Shown: positions 43,754 to 52,789, counted from the first letter of the stretch. The stretch: 64,000 nucleotides of DNA from Solimonas sp047605265 (GCA_047605265.1 JASGFY010000005.1:31704-95703); one strand, 5' to 3'. Notes: a model not told the origin generated them from the sequence alone. Translations and numbers: made by a program.

Positions 43754-45403
43754 TCAAGCGTTGGGCGCCACGAACTCGATCTGCACCCGCGCCTTCGTGT
43801 CGACCGGCTTGCCACCGCTCGTCGGCGGATCGAAGCGCCAGCGGGCCACGGCGGTGATCGCCGCCCAGCCCAGCGCTTCGTTGTCCGCGCTCAAGACGTG
43901 CGGCCATTGCACGCCGCCGTTGCGGTCGACGAAGAATTCGACGCGGACGCGGCCGCCGATCCGGGTCTGCAGCAGGTCACGCGGATAGACCGGCTGGGCC
44001 TTGAAACGTGCCTGCAACGGAGCATCGAGCGCGGCGGTATCGACGATGCCGGCACCGCCCGCCTTCAGCGCGCGCAGGATGCGCTGTGCGTCGGCACTGA
44101 TCCCCGGCCCGAAAAAATCGCTCAGTGAAAAGCGCTGCTCATTGTGAAAAGCGGCCCACGTCGTTTCGCCATCCTTGCGGCGCGCCGGATCGAAGCGCCA
44201 GGCTTCCATGGCCGCCTGCAGGGCCTGTCCGAAAGCGGGCTGCGACGCCTCGAGCACCCGCGCTTCCGAGACCTCGCCATCCGGATCGACGCCCACGAAT
44301 ACATTCGCGGAGCCGGTGATGCCCTGAAGGGCCAGTTCCAACGGATAAACCGGCGGGATGGCCAGTGTGACCTTCGGGGCGACTTCGTAGCGCAACGTCG
44401 CCGGCAGGTCCGAGGATGCGGGGCGATCGCTGCCGATCGCATATGGACGAATCTCGGGTGCCGTCCCGTCTTGCCGGTACGTGTACTTCAGCCAGTTGCG
44501 CAGCGCGGCCGGCTTGCCGAAACGCAGGGCCGGCTTGAAGCGTGTCTGCAGAACGCTGTCGAGCGCCACGCGTTCAAAGTCGGGGTGCGAGGCGCCGAGC
44601 ACCTGGACATCGTGCACGCTGCCGTCGGCGGCGACGGTGAACACGATCTGCACCTGCCCGCCGATGCCGGCACGCAGCATGCCCGGCGGATATGCGGGCG
44701 GCTTCATGTCCTTTGGCCGCACGGCCGGCGTGTAGAAGCGCACCGGCACGTCGACCACGACCGGCGCCGGCCGGCTGCCGTCGGGCCAGCTGAAGCACGG
44801 ACGCTCGCAGCGGCGCGCCAGGGCGTAATCGAGCGCCGCTTTGCCCAGCGCGGGCACGGCGGCGTCGGCGATGCGCGCGGCGGCGATGCTGCCATCCACC
44901 GCCGCCGCCACGGCAAGGCGCACTTCCGGATCGCGGCCCGACCACCGGAAGCCTTCCGGATACGCCACCCACATCTCGTTCGGCAGTGGCACGTAACCGG
45001 CGTCCTGCGCGGCGCTGCCGGGGTCGGGCACCCAGGCCATCCACTCGGGCGACGGCGAGAACCGCGGTGCGGACGGCGCCACGCCCGGCGCGGCGAACGC
45101 GAAGCGCTTCTCGCGCGTCCAGCCGGCTGGCTTGCGGGGCAACGGGGCGGCATTCCGCGCCGGCGGGAAGCGCCAGGCCTCGAGCGCGGCGATGACTTCG
45201 GCGTCGCGCTCCGGCCGCGTCGACGCCAGCACCTTCACGTTCCGCACGGCGCCCGCCTCGTCGACCGACAGGCGCACGCGCACGTCGGCGTTTTCGGCCG
45301 TGTCAGGCAACGGCGCCAGTTCCTCCGGATAGCGCAGCGTCTGCGCATCGGCCGCCCACGACGAAATCACCAGGAGCAGCGCCAAGCCTGCCGTTCTGCG
45401 CAT
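43754..45403 (-). CDS. Secreted protein with four or five TonB C-terminal domains
   Basis: The 549-residue precursor has a signal peptide cleaved near SSWAADA and no other membrane segment. Four TonB C-terminal (energy transducer) repeats are clear, each with a YP..L pattern, a central V.V.....G.V..V and a final WRF.P: about residues 24-80, 235-300, 345-410 and 460-535. A degenerate copy sits near 155-215. Normal TonB has one such domain and an N-terminal anchor. No exbB, exbD or receptor is adjacent. It may use the fold for peptidoglycan or partner binding. The ribosome site is GGGGGAAG before ATG 45403. Confidence 0.8.
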   Translation of the reverse strand: MRRTAGLALLLVISSWAADAQTLRYPEELAPLPDTAENADVRVRLSVDEAGAVRNVKVLASTRPERDAEVIAALEAWRFPPARNAAPLPRKPAGWTREKRFAFAAPGVAPSAPRFSPSPEWMAWVPDPGSAAQDAGYVPLPNEMWVAYPEGFRWSGRDPEVRLAVAAAVDGSIAAARIADAAVPALGKAALDYALARRCERPCFSWPDGSRPAPVVVDVPVRFYTPAVRPKDMKPPAYPPGMLRAGIGGQVQIVFTVAADGSVHDVQVLGASHPDFERVALDSVLQTRFKPALRFGKPAALRNWLKYTYRQDGTAPEIRPYAIGSDRPASSDLPATLRYEVAPKVTLAIPPVYPLELALQGITGSANVFVGVDPDGEVSEARVLEASQPAFGQALQAAMEAWRFDPARRKDGETTWAAFHNEQRFSLSDFFGPGISADAQRILRALKAGGAGIVDTAALDAPLQARFKAQPVYPRDLLQTRIGGRVRVEFFVDRNGGVQWPHVLSADNEALGWAAITAVARWRFDPPTSGGKPVDTKARVQIEFVAPNA

Positions 45404-45526
45404 CGATCTTCCCCCCCGCTGACGTGGCCGCACGCTAGTGCGGTATCCGACGAATGATGGTTGCGAATTCGTCAAGCATCTGCGCGCACCATATTAGCCA
45501 TCCTACGGCAGCGACGGCGTGACGGA

Positions 45527-45554
45527 CGTCATCGTTCGGTCATGACAGCGTCAT
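45527..45554 (+). promoter_or_regulatory. Pho-box-like direct repeats upstream of olsBA
   Basis: CGTCAT (45527), GGTCAT (45538) and CGTCAT (45549) form three direct repeats with an exact 11-base period. PhoB boxes are CTGTCAT-type 7-mers repeated every 11 bases. A -10-like CATACA (45574-45579) follows at a suitable distance if a fourth, weaker repeat (TTCAAAG at 45560) is counted. Ornithine lipid genes are induced by phosphate limitation in other bacteria, so PhoB control is a reasonable prediction. Confidence 0.6.
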
Positions 45555-45609
45555 ATCGCTTCAAAGACGGGTTCATACAGTGCGCGCCATCCGAACCGGA
45601 GCGACGCTC

Positions 45610-46410
45610 ATGTCGACACGCATTGATGGTGACCTGCCGCGCAAGCCGCGCTTCGAAGTGCGCTTTGCCGAAACGCCGGCCGAGATTCTCGAAACGCAGA
45701 AGCTGCGCTACCGCATCTTCGCGGGCGAGCTCGGCGCCCAGATCAACCGTGCATTCGAGGGCGGCGCCGAAGGCATCGACCACGACCAGTACGACCCGTT
45801 CTGCCGCCACTTGACGGTGCGCAACGTCGACACGGACCGCATCGTCGCCTGCACGCGCATCCTCACCGGCGAACGCGCACCGGGCGCAGGCGGCTTTTAT
45901 TCCGCGGGCGAGTTCGACCTCGCCATGCTCGATTCGCTGCCCGGTCGCGTGATGGAGATCGGCCGCACCTGCGTCGCCGCCGAATACCGCAGCGGCGCGG
46001 TGATTGCGATGCTGTGGCAGGGCATCGCCAGCACCATCGTCAACGAGGGCTATGACTATCTGTTCGGCTGCGCCTCGATCGGCCTCGAGGACGGCGGCGC
46101 CGCGGCGCACGCGATCCTCGACCAGATCCGCGAGCAGCACATGGCGCCGGCCTGGCAGCACGTGCGCCCGTACATTCCGCTGCCGGCGGCCGATCGCCGC
46201 GCAACGGAAAAACCGAAGATGCCGCCGCTGCTGAAGGCTTACCTGAGCCTCGGCGCCAAGGCCTGCGGCGAAGCGTACTGGGACCGCGACTTCAACTGCG
46301 CCGACGTGTTCATGCTGCTCAACGTCAGCGACCTGAACCCGCGCTACGCGCGCCACTTCCTCGGTCAGACGGCGTCGGCCGGCATCGGGACCGGCGCCGG
46401 ACACGGCTGA
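45610..46410 (+). CDS. olsB: Ornithine-acyl[ACP] N-acyltransferase (OlsB-like)
   Basis: OlsB is a GNAT-fold enzyme that N-acylates ornithine with a 3-hydroxyacyl-ACP to give lyso-ornithine lipid. The 266-residue protein has the family N-terminus FEVRFAETPAEILETQKLRYRIFAGE, DHDQYDPFCRHLTVRN, VMEIGRTCVAAEYRSGAVIAMLW, and C-terminal AYLSLGAKACGEAYWDRDFNCADVF. ATG 45610 has GGAG upstream; GTG 45580 is an alternative. It overlaps olsA by one base. The call is reinforced by the adjacent acyltransferase and the Pho-type repeats. Confidence 0.88.
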   Translation: MSTRIDGDLPRKPRFEVRFAETPAEILETQKLRYRIFAGELGAQINRAFEGGAEGIDHDQYDPFCRHLTVRNVDTDRIVACTRILTGERAPGAGGFYSAGEFDLAMLDSLPGRVMEIGRTCVAAEYRSGAVIAMLWQGIASTIVNEGYDYLFGCASIGLEDGGAAAHAILDQIREQHMAPAWQHVRPYIPLPAADRRATEKPKMPPLLKAYLSLGAKACGEAYWDRDFNCADVFMLLNVSDLNPRYARHFLGQTASAGIGTGAGHG

Positions 46411-47201
46411 TGCCGGCATCGCTGACAGCCCCGCTGCGCACGCTGTGGCGCAGCGCCAGCGTGATCGCGCTGCTGAGCGCCGGCCTGCTGATGGCGGCGC
46501 TGGTCGCCGTCGATTTCAGCGGGCGCCTCGACCGCCTGAAGATGGCCGGCTGGTGGCACCGCCGCCTGCTCGGCATCCTCGGCCTGCGCGTGACGGTGCA
46601 TGGCACGCCGCTGGCCGGCGCGCATCTGACCGTCGCCAATCACGTTTCGTGGCTCGACATCCCGTTGATGGGCGCCGTCGAGCCGCTGCGCTTCGTCGCC
46701 AAATCGGAAATCCGCCACTGGCCGATCGCCGGCTGGCTGGCAACGGCCTGCGGCAGCCTCTACATCCGCCGCGGCAAGGGTGGCGCGCGGCCGATGCTCG
46801 ACCGCCTCGCCGTCTATCTGCGCAGCGGGGGCGCCATCGTGCTGTTCCCGGAAGGAACGACGACCGACGGCCGGCGGGTGCTGCCGTTCCACGCACGGCT
46901 GTTCGGCGCGGCCGTCGAAGCCGGCTGCCCGGTCCAGCCGGTCGCCCTGCGCTATCACCCGGACCGGCAGGGCCGGCACGTCGCGCCGTTCATCGGCGAC
47001 GACGACCTGTTCCGCCACGTGCTGCGCGTGCTGCGCACGCCCGGCCTGACCGTCGAGGTCTTCTATTGCCCGCCGCTGGCCGGCGCCGGCGCCGATCGTA
47101 CGGCGCTGGCGCTGCAGGCGCAGGCCGCCGTCGAACGCGCGCTGGGTTTCGCCTCCATGCCGGCGCCCGCCGCACCGACGCCGGCCGCGCTCGCCGCGTA
47201 G
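46410..47201 (+). CDS. olsA: Lyso-ornithine lipid O-acyltransferase (OlsA-like, PlsC family)
   Basis: The 263-residue protein is a PlsC-type 1-acyl-glycerophosphate acyltransferase homologue. It has one or two N-terminal transmembrane segments (about 15-35), the catalytic NHVSWLD (NHx4D), RFVAKSEIRHWPIAGW, LFPEGTTTDGRRVLPFH and a C-terminal variable region. As the partner of olsB it should esterify lyso-ornithine lipid to ornithine lipid, but it could also act on lysophosphatidic acid. Its start overlaps the olsB stop (TGATG). Confidence 0.85.
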   Translation: MPASLTAPLRTLWRSASVIALLSAGLLMAALVAVDFSGRLDRLKMAGWWHRRLLGILGLRVTVHGTPLAGAHLTVANHVSWLDIPLMGAVEPLRFVAKSEIRHWPIAGWLATACGSLYIRRGKGGARPMLDRLAVYLRSGGAIVLFPEGTTTDGRRVLPFHARLFGAAVEAGCPVQPVALRYHPDRQGRHVAPFIGDDDLFRHVLRVLRTPGLTVEVFYCPPLAGAGADRTALALQAQAAVERALGFASMPAPAAPTPAALAA

Positions 47202-47244
47202 CGCGGCCGCGCGGACCAGCCCCGGCGCCGGGCGCGCAAGGGCG

Positions 47245-47250
47245 TACAAT
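47245..47250 (+). promoter_or_regulatory. Probable lipA -10 element
   Basis: TACAAT (five of six matches) is 28 bases before the TTG start of lipA. Transcription would start near 47257. No convincing -35. Confidence 0.4.
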
Positions 47251-47277
47251 GCGCGCCTGTTTCATGCGGAGCTGTCC

Positions 47278-48330
47278 TTGAGCGCCATCCTCTCCGATGC
47301 CGCGACGCCGAGCGAGCGTCCGGCGCCCCTGTCCACGACCACGCCCGCCCCGATGCCCGAGCGGGCGCCGATCAAGCCTGTGGTCCAGGGCGAGAAGCTG
47401 CGCGGCGCCGACAAGATGGCGCGCATCCCGGTCAAGATCGAGGCGACGACCACGGCCCTGCGCAAGCCGAACTGGATCCGCGCCAAGAGCCAGGGCACGC
47501 CGGAAGTCGCGCGCATCAAGGAGGTGCTGCGCGCCGCCAGGCTGCACACGGTCTGCGAAGAAGCCTCGTGCCCGAACCTCGGCGAGTGCTTCAGCAAGGG
47601 CACCGCGACGTTCATGATCATGGGCGACATCTGCACACGGCGCTGCCCGTTCTGCGACGTCGCGCACGGCCGCCCGAATCCGCTCGATCCGGATGAACCC
47701 AGGCATCTCGCCGAGACGATCCGCGACATGCGCCTGCGCTACGTCGTCATCACCTCCGTCGATCGCGATGATCTCGCCGACGGCGGTGCCGGCCACTTCG
47801 CGGCCTGCATCCAGGAATCGCGCAGGCTGTCGCCGGCACTGACGATCGAAGTGCTGGTGCCCGATTTCCGCGGCCGCATGGACCCGGCGCTGACGATCTT
47901 CAAGGACCACCCGCCGGACGTCTTCAACCACAATCTCGAAACGGTGCCGCGCCTCTACCGGCAGGCGCGTCCGGGTTCGGACTACGACTGGTCGCTCGAT
48001 CTGCTCGAACGCTTCAAGGGCCTGCATCCGGACGTACCGACCAAGTCCGGCCTGATGCTCGGCCTCGGCGAAGACATCTCCGAAATCGAGCAGGTGATGC
48101 GCGACCTGCGCGCGCACCGGGTCGACATGCTGACGCTCGGCCAATATCTGCAGCCGTCGAAGAACCATCTGCCGGTCGCGCGCTACGTGACGCCGGACGA
48201 GTTCGAGCGCCTGCGCGTCGTCGGCGAAGCGATGGGCTTCTCGCACGTCGCCAGCGGGCCGATGGTGCGCTCGAGCTACCACGCCGACCTGCAGGCCGAG
48301 CACGTGCTGCCGCACCACCCGGCCGGCTGA
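47278..48330 (+). CDS. lipA: Lipoyl synthase
   Basis: LipA is a radical SAM enzyme that inserts two sulfurs into octanoyl groups on lipoyl domains. The protein has 350 residues (E. coli 321) with a longer, proline-rich N-terminus. Auxiliary cluster cysteines are in CEEASCPNLGEC and the radical SAM cluster in CTRRCPFCDVA. RSSYHAD near the C-terminus is the conserved serine region. The TTG start (47278) has GGAG seven bases upstream; ATG 47353 (MPERAPIKPV) is the alternative and gives a standard-length protein. Confidence 0.94.
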   Translation: MSAILSDAATPSERPAPLSTTTPAPMPERAPIKPVVQGEKLRGADKMARIPVKIEATTTALRKPNWIRAKSQGTPEVARIKEVLRAARLHTVCEEASCPNLGECFSKGTATFMIMGDICTRRCPFCDVAHGRPNPLDPDEPRHLAETIRDMRLRYVVITSVDRDDLADGGAGHFAACIQESRRLSPALTIEVLVPDFRGRMDPALTIFKDHPPDVFNHNLETVPRLYRQARPGSDYDWSLDLLERFKGLHPDVPTKSGLMLGLGEDISEIEQVMRDLRAHRVDMLTLGQYLQPSKNHLPVARYVTPDEFERLRVVGEAMGFSHVASGPMVRSSYHADLQAEHVLPHHPAG

Positions 48331-48339
48331 GCCTCGCCC

Positions 48340-48804
48340 GTGCGCATCACGCCCGGTCTCGCCGCGCTGCTGATGCCCGCGCTGGCCGCCCCGTCGTTCG
48401 CGGCCGACCTGCAGCGCTGCGCGTCGATCGACGACGCGGCGACGCGCCTCGCCTGCTACGACCAGGCCGCCGGCCATCCGGCCGCCGCCCCGGCGGCGCC
48501 CGCCGCGACGGCGAACGCCTCGCCCGAGCGCTTCGGCGCCGAACAGCTGCGCGGCGCGCAAGCCGCCGAGGCGCAGCAGCCGTCGGCGATGCAGGCGCAC
48601 ATCGTCGGCACCTTCGAGGGTTGGCAGCCGAAGACCCGCTTCAAGCTCGACAACGGCCAGGTCTGGGTCGTCGTCGATGACCGCAGCGCCTATTTTCCCG
48701 CGACGCAGAATCCGGCCGTGACCGTCGAAAAGGGGCTGTTCGGCGCCTATTACCTGAAGATCGACAGCCGCGACGTCAGGACCAAGGTCAAACGCGTCCG
48801 GTAA
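48340..48804 (+). CDS. Secreted protein with CASI..D..RLACYD motif, function unknown
   Basis: The 154-residue protein has a signal peptide (to about residue 22, PSFA-ADL). The motif CASIDDAATRLACYD that follows is common at the start of small periplasmic proteins, some linked to type VI secretion or outer-membrane processes. An Ala/Pro-rich region and a C-terminal beta domain (WQPKTRFKLDNGQVWVVVDD) complete it. It starts at GTG 48340, nine bases after lipA. No specific role can be assigned. Confidence 0.7.
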   Translation: MRITPGLAALLMPALAAPSFAADLQRCASIDDAATRLACYDQAAGHPAAAPAAPAATANASPERFGAEQLRGAQAAEAQQPSAMQAHIVGTFEGWQPKTRFKLDNGQVWVVVDDRSAYFPATQNPAVTVEKGLFGAYYLKIDSRDVRTKVKRVR

Positions 48805-48847
48805 GCGGTCGGCCCGGCCGGCGGCGGACTTCTTCGATCCGGGCGCT

Positions 48848-50221
48848 TCAGCCGGCAAGCCGGCGCAGCAGCTTGCCGTGGATGCCGTCGAAATCGCCGT
48901 TCGACATCACCAGCACGCGATCGCCGTCGCGCGCTTCGGCCGCGATCACGGCCACCAGGGCGTCGAGATCGGCGGCGACGCGCAGCCGCGAACCGACGCC
49001 CGCGAGCGCGGCCTGCGCGTCCCACTTCAGATCGGGTCGTGCGTAGATGAAGCAAAGGTCCGCGTCGCGCAGTGACTGGGCCAGCTCGTCGGCATGCGTG
49101 CCGAGCCGCATCGTGTTCGAGCGCGGCTCCAGCACCGCGAGGATGCGGCCTTCGCCCTGCCGCTTCAGCGCGTCGATGGTGACTTCGATCGCCGTCGGGT
49201 GGTGCGCGAAGTCGTCGTAAACCGTCACGCCGCGCGCAGCGCCGACCACTTCAAGACGGCGCTTCACGCTCCTGAACTGCCGCAGACCTTCGATCAAGGT
49301 CGCGACCGGCACGCCGACGTGTTCAGCCGCCGCGAATGCCGCCAGCGTGTTCGCGATGTTGTGCGTGCCGGCCAGCGGCGTCGCCACGCAACCCTGTTCG
49401 AGCCCGCCGGCGATCAGCTCGAAGGCGCCCGGCGTCGCACACTCGCCGCTGTAGCCGCCCCACCACTCACCGCGCGTCGCTGCCGCTGCCGCCAAACCGA
49501 AGCGCACGACCTCGCTCCAGCAGCCCTGGTCGAGCACGCGCGCCAGCGCCGCGCTGTCGCCGTTGACGACGAGCCGGCCCGTGCCCGGCACCGTGCGCAC
49601 GAGGTGATGGAACTGGCGCTCGATCGCGTCGAGGTCGGGAAAGATGTCGGCGTGGTCGTATTCGAGATTGTTGAGGATCGCCGTGCGCGGCCGGTAGTGC
49701 ACGAACTTGCTGCGCTTGTCGAAGAACGCCGTGTCGTATTCGTCCGCTTCGATGACGAAATACTTCGACGCGCCGAGCCGCGCCGAGATGCCGAAGTTCT
49801 GCGGCACGCCGCCGACGAGAAAGCCCGGTTCCAGACCCGCATGTTCGAGCAGCCACGCCAACAGCGACGTCGTCGTGGTCTTGCCGTGCGTGCCGGCGAC
49901 GGCAAGCACATGGCGATCGCGCAGCACGTTCTCGGCGAGCCACTGCGGTCCCGAGGTATACGGCAACCCCTGGTCGAGCACATGTTCCATGGCCGCGTTG
50001 CCACGCGTGACGACGTTGCCGACGACGACCACGTCGGGAGCAGGGTCGAGATGCGCGGGCTCGTAGCCCTGCAGCACCGTGATGCCGAGCGCTTCGAGCT
50101 GCGTCGACATCGGCGGCCAGGCGTTGGCGTCGGAGCCGGTGACGGTGTGCCCCGCCTCGCGCGCGATCGCCGCGATGCCGGCCATGAACGTGCCGCAGAT
50201 GCCGAGAATGTGGATGCGCAT
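48848..50221 (-). CDS. mpl: UDP-MurNAc:tripeptide ligase for peptidoglycan recycling
   Basis: Mpl reattaches recovered L-Ala-D-Glu-meso-DAP to UDP-MurNAc, recycling peptidoglycan. The protein has 457 residues (E. coli 457). It shares the Mur-ligase build but has the Mpl-specific N-terminus MRIHILGICGTFMAGIA, P-loop VAGTHGKTTTTS, YDTAFFDKRSKF and DDFAHHPTAI. It precedes a membrane protein gene in the opposite order, so it is the second gene of a two-gene unit. Confidence 0.96.
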   Translation of the reverse strand: MRIHILGICGTFMAGIAAIAREAGHTVTGSDANAWPPMSTQLEALGITVLQGYEPAHLDPAPDVVVVGNVVTRGNAAMEHVLDQGLPYTSGPQWLAENVLRDRHVLAVAGTHGKTTTTSLLAWLLEHAGLEPGFLVGGVPQNFGISARLGASKYFVIEADEYDTAFFDKRSKFVHYRPRTAILNNLEYDHADIFPDLDAIERQFHHLVRTVPGTGRLVVNGDSAALARVLDQGCWSEVVRFGLAAAAATRGEWWGGYSGECATPGAFELIAGGLEQGCVATPLAGTHNIANTLAAFAAAEHVGVPVATLIEGLRQFRSVKRRLEVVGAARGVTVYDDFAHHPTAIEVTIDALKRQGEGRILAVLEPRSNTMRLGTHADELAQSLRDADLCFIYARPDLKWDAQAALAGVGSRLRVAADLDALVAVIAAEARDGDRVLVMSNGDFDGIHGKLLRRLAG

Positions 50222-50228
50222 GATGCCG

Positions 50229-50810
50229 TCAGCTGCCCGCCAGCGGGCCGGCGAAGAAGCTGGCGACGATGTTGACGAACAGCTGCAGCGTCAGCGACAG
50301 GCCGAACGCGATCAGGACGCCGGCGCCGAACGAGACGTTGACGGCGTGACGGAAGATCGACGCGTTGACCAGCAGATTCCACAGCGACAGCAGCAGCATC
50401 ACGAACACGACGGCGAACGGCAGCGGCATCGCCATCTGCTCCGGGTGCTCGAGCAATGCGGGATTGTTCGCCAGTTCGCGCAGCGCCGGCGCGGCCTGCG
50501 CGGCGAACGGCACGATCAATAGCGTCAGCACCGCGTTGGTCGCCAGCAGCGCGGCGAAGGTCTGGTGGAAACGCGCGTCGAGCCGGCGCAGGCGCAGCAC
50601 GAAGCGCGTCGCGATGCCGAGCGCCGCGACCGTGGCGATCGATACCGCGACCGCCGCGTTCAGCGGCACCGTCGGCATCACCTGCAGGCCGGTCGCCAGC
50701 GCCGCCGCCAGCGCCAGCGGCGCTGTCAGCCTCGGGTCGTACGGGAAATCCTGCGGGCCCGCGCGGAACAGCAGGATGCGCAGGGTAGCGTTGGCGATGG
50801 CGGCGAGCAT
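50229..50810 (-). CDS. Conserved inner membrane protein, function unknown
   Basis: The 193-residue protein has five predicted transmembrane segments (including TAPLALAAALATGLQV, VAVSIATVAALGIATRF, LLATNAVLTLLIVPFAA, LPFAVVFVMLLLSLWNLLV and VLIAFGLSLTLQLFVNIVA) and no known motif. It lies seven bases upstream of mpl, and homologues beside mpl or rnd are recalled from gammaproteobacteria. A role in envelope upkeep is only inferred from position. Confidence 0.65.
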   Translation of the reverse strand: MLAAIANATLRILLFRAGPQDFPYDPRLTAPLALAAALATGLQVMPTVPLNAAVAVSIATVAALGIATRFVLRLRRLDARFHQTFAALLATNAVLTLLIVPFAAQAAPALRELANNPALLEHPEQMAMPLPFAVVFVMLLLSLWNLLVNASIFRHAVNVSFGAGVLIAFGLSLTLQLFVNIVASFFAGPLAGS

Positions 50811-50912
50811 GAGTAGTCGGCGGGAGACGAAGGCTCGTATTCTAGGGCCTGTTCATCATCGCACGACGCGCAACGGTCACCGCCGACGGCCCGTCGCCAC
50901 GACAACAACGAC

Positions 50913-52010
50913 ATGACCGAACTGATCCAGACCCCCGAATCGCTGGCCCCGCATCTCGCGCGCTGGGCCGACCGCCAGTGGCTCACCGTCGATACCGAAT
51001 TCATCCGCGTCGACACCTACTATCCGAGGCTGTGCCTGATCCAGATCGGCGACGGCGAGCAGGCCGTCTGCGTCGACACGCTCGCCTTCGCCGATCTCGG
51101 GCCCGTGCTCGACCTGCTGTACGCGCCGACGTCGATCAAGGTCTTCCACGCCGCTTCGCAGGATCTCGAAATTCTCGTGCACCTGCGCAGCGTCTGCCCG
51201 CAGCCGCTGTTCGACACGCAGATCGCCGCGACGCTGCTCGGCGTCGGCGACCAGATCGGCTATGCCGGCCTGATCGAGAAACGGCTCGGCATCACGATCG
51301 ACAAGAGCCTGTCGCGCACCGACTGGGCGCGCCGTCCGCTGACCGCGCCCGAGCTCGCCTACGCCGCCGCCGATGTCTCGCACCTGGCGACCGTGTTCGT
51401 CGCCCTGCGCGACGAGCTCGCCGCCTGCGGCCGTCTCGCCTGGCTCGCCGAGGACTGCGCGCGGCTGGCGCAGGCCGATGCCTACGTCACGCGCCCCGAA
51501 GACGCCTGGGAACGCTTGCGCGGCCTGGCGCGCATGAGCGCCGCCGAGCAGGCGGTCGCCGCGCAGCTCGCGGCCTGGCGCGAAACGGAAGCGCAGGAGC
51601 GCGACCGCCCGCGCAAATGGATTCTCGACGACGACGCGATCTACCGCCTCGCCGAACGCCAGCCGGCCACCGGCGCGCAGCTCGCGGGCTTGAACGTGCT
51701 GCCGCCGAAAACGCTCGAACGGCACGGCGACACGCTGCTCGAACAGATCGCGCTCGCCCGCGCGGCGCCGGCGCCGGCGCAGAAGGTTTATGCCGATGAA
51801 GAGCTGACGTCGGAACAGAAGGCGCGGCTGCGCGAGCTGCAGAATTTCGTGCAGGCGCAGGCCAGCGAACTGCGTCTGCCGCCGGGCTATCTGGCGCCGC
51901 GCGCCGACCTGGTCGAAGTGCTGCGCCGCGGCCGTGCCGCCGCCGTGCCGCTGCTCGCGGGCTGGCGCTTCGAGGTCTGCGGCCGTGCGTTGCTCGCCAA
52001 GTTCGGTTGA
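50913..52010 (+). CDS. rnd: Ribonuclease D
   Basis: RNase D is a DEDDy 3'-5' exonuclease for tRNA 3' end maturation. The protein has 365 residues (E. coli 375). The nuclease domain has Exo I TVDTEFIRVDTYYPRL, Exo II VFHAASQDLEIL and Exo III YAAADVSHL with the catalytic Tyr. One or two HRDC domains follow (LKRELAAWRE-like region at AAQLAAWRETEAQE and LTSEQKARLRELQNF). It ends at a shared bidirectional terminator. Confidence 0.95.
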   Translation: MTELIQTPESLAPHLARWADRQWLTVDTEFIRVDTYYPRLCLIQIGDGEQAVCVDTLAFADLGPVLDLLYAPTSIKVFHAASQDLEILVHLRSVCPQPLFDTQIAATLLGVGDQIGYAGLIEKRLGITIDKSLSRTDWARRPLTAPELAYAAADVSHLATVFVALRDELAACGRLAWLAEDCARLAQADAYVTRPEDAWERLRGLARMSAAEQAVAAQLAAWRETEAQERDRPRKWILDDDAIYRLAERQPATGAQLAGLNVLPPKTLERHGDTLLEQIALARAAPAPAQKVYADEELTSEQKARLRELQNFVQAQASELRLPPGYLAPRADLVEVLRRGRAAAVPLLAGWRFEVCGRALLAKFG

Positions 52011-52055
52011 CGCTTTTCGATTGACGGGTTCGATCCGGAATTTGCGCAGACCACG

Positions 52056-52083
52056 AAAAAGGCCCGCAGCGGCGGGCCTTTTT
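52056..52083. terminator. Bidirectional rho-independent terminator between rnd and adk
   Basis: GGCCCGC and GCGGGCC form a stem with an AGCG loop, flanked by AAAAA on the left and TTTTT on the right. It can terminate both rnd (plus) and adk (minus). Confidence 0.9.
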
Positions 52084-52105
52084 CGTATCGCGATCCGGCC
52101 AAGAT

Positions 52106-52669
52106 TTATTTCAGCACGGCCACGATGCGCGCGAAGATGTCGTCGAGCGTGCCGACGCCCTGCACGGTGACGAGCTTGCCCTGCTTGGCGTAGTAGTCGA
52201 GCAGCGGATGCGTTTCGTCGTTGTAGACCTGGATGCGATGACGGATCACGTCTTCCTTGTCGTCGGCGCGGCCTTCCTTCTGCGCGCGGTCGAGCAGACG
52301 CTTGATGATCTCCTCGTCGGTCACCGCCAGATGAACCGCCTTGTCGATGGCCGGCTGGCCGAGACGCTGCAGCATGCCGTCGAGCACTTCGGCCTGCGCG
52401 GTATTGCGCGGGAAACCGTCGAGGATCGCGCCCTTCTGCGCGTCCGGCTGCGCAAGGCGCTCCTCGACGATGCCGATGACGATCTCGTTGGCGACCAGCT
52501 GGCCGGCGTCCATGGCCGCCTTGGCCTTCTTGCCGAGCTCGGTGCCGGCCGCGACGGCGGCGCGCAACGCGTCGCCGGTGGAAATCTTGGGAATGCCGAA
52601 ATGCGCGACCAGCTTTTCGCCTTGCGTGCCCTTGCCCGAGCCGGGTGCGCCCAGCAATACGATTCTCAT
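52106..52669 (-). CDS. adk: Adenylate kinase, short type
   Basis: Adk interconverts AMP+ATP and 2 ADP. The protein has 187 residues: short form lacking the zinc or hydrogen-bonded LID insertion of the 214-residue E. coli enzyme, as in Xanthomonadales. Motifs are the P-loop LLGAPGSGKGTQG, the AMP-binding STGDALRAAV, DGFPRN, and the truncated LID DRAQKEGRADDKEDVIRHR. ATG 52669 gives the family start MRIVLLGAPGSGKG; an open frame continues upstream across the promoter. Confidence 0.96.
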   Translation of the reverse strand: MRIVLLGAPGSGKGTQGEKLVAHFGIPKISTGDALRAAVAAGTELGKKAKAAMDAGQLVANEIVIGIVEERLAQPDAQKGAILDGFPRNTAQAEVLDGMLQRLGQPAIDKAVHLAVTDEEIIKRLLDRAQKEGRADDKEDVIRHRIQVYNDETHPLLDYYAKQGKLVTVQGVGTLDDIFARIVAVLK

Positions 52670-52734
52670 CTTTGGAGTGACCTTTGAATGCCAGAGGCGC
52701 GCAGCTGCCGCCTCCGGGCGCCGCGCGGCCAGCA

Positions 52735-52763
52735 AAATTAACCGCTGGGTTACGGTGCGTCAA
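52735..52763 (-). promoter_or_regulatory. adk promoter candidate
   Basis: TTGACG (52758-52763, five of six) and TAATTT (52735-52740) are 17 bases apart on the minus strand. The expected start is near 52728, giving a leader of about 58 bases. It diverges from the ppa promoter in the same gap. Confidence 0.5.
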
Positions 52764-52789
52764 ACCTTGCAAATCGGCAAATTTCCATT

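Noticed and set aside
46990..48858. 622-codon minus-strand open frame opposite olsA-lipA
   Set aside because: Antisense to well-supported lipA and olsA, with composition typical of a shadow frame.
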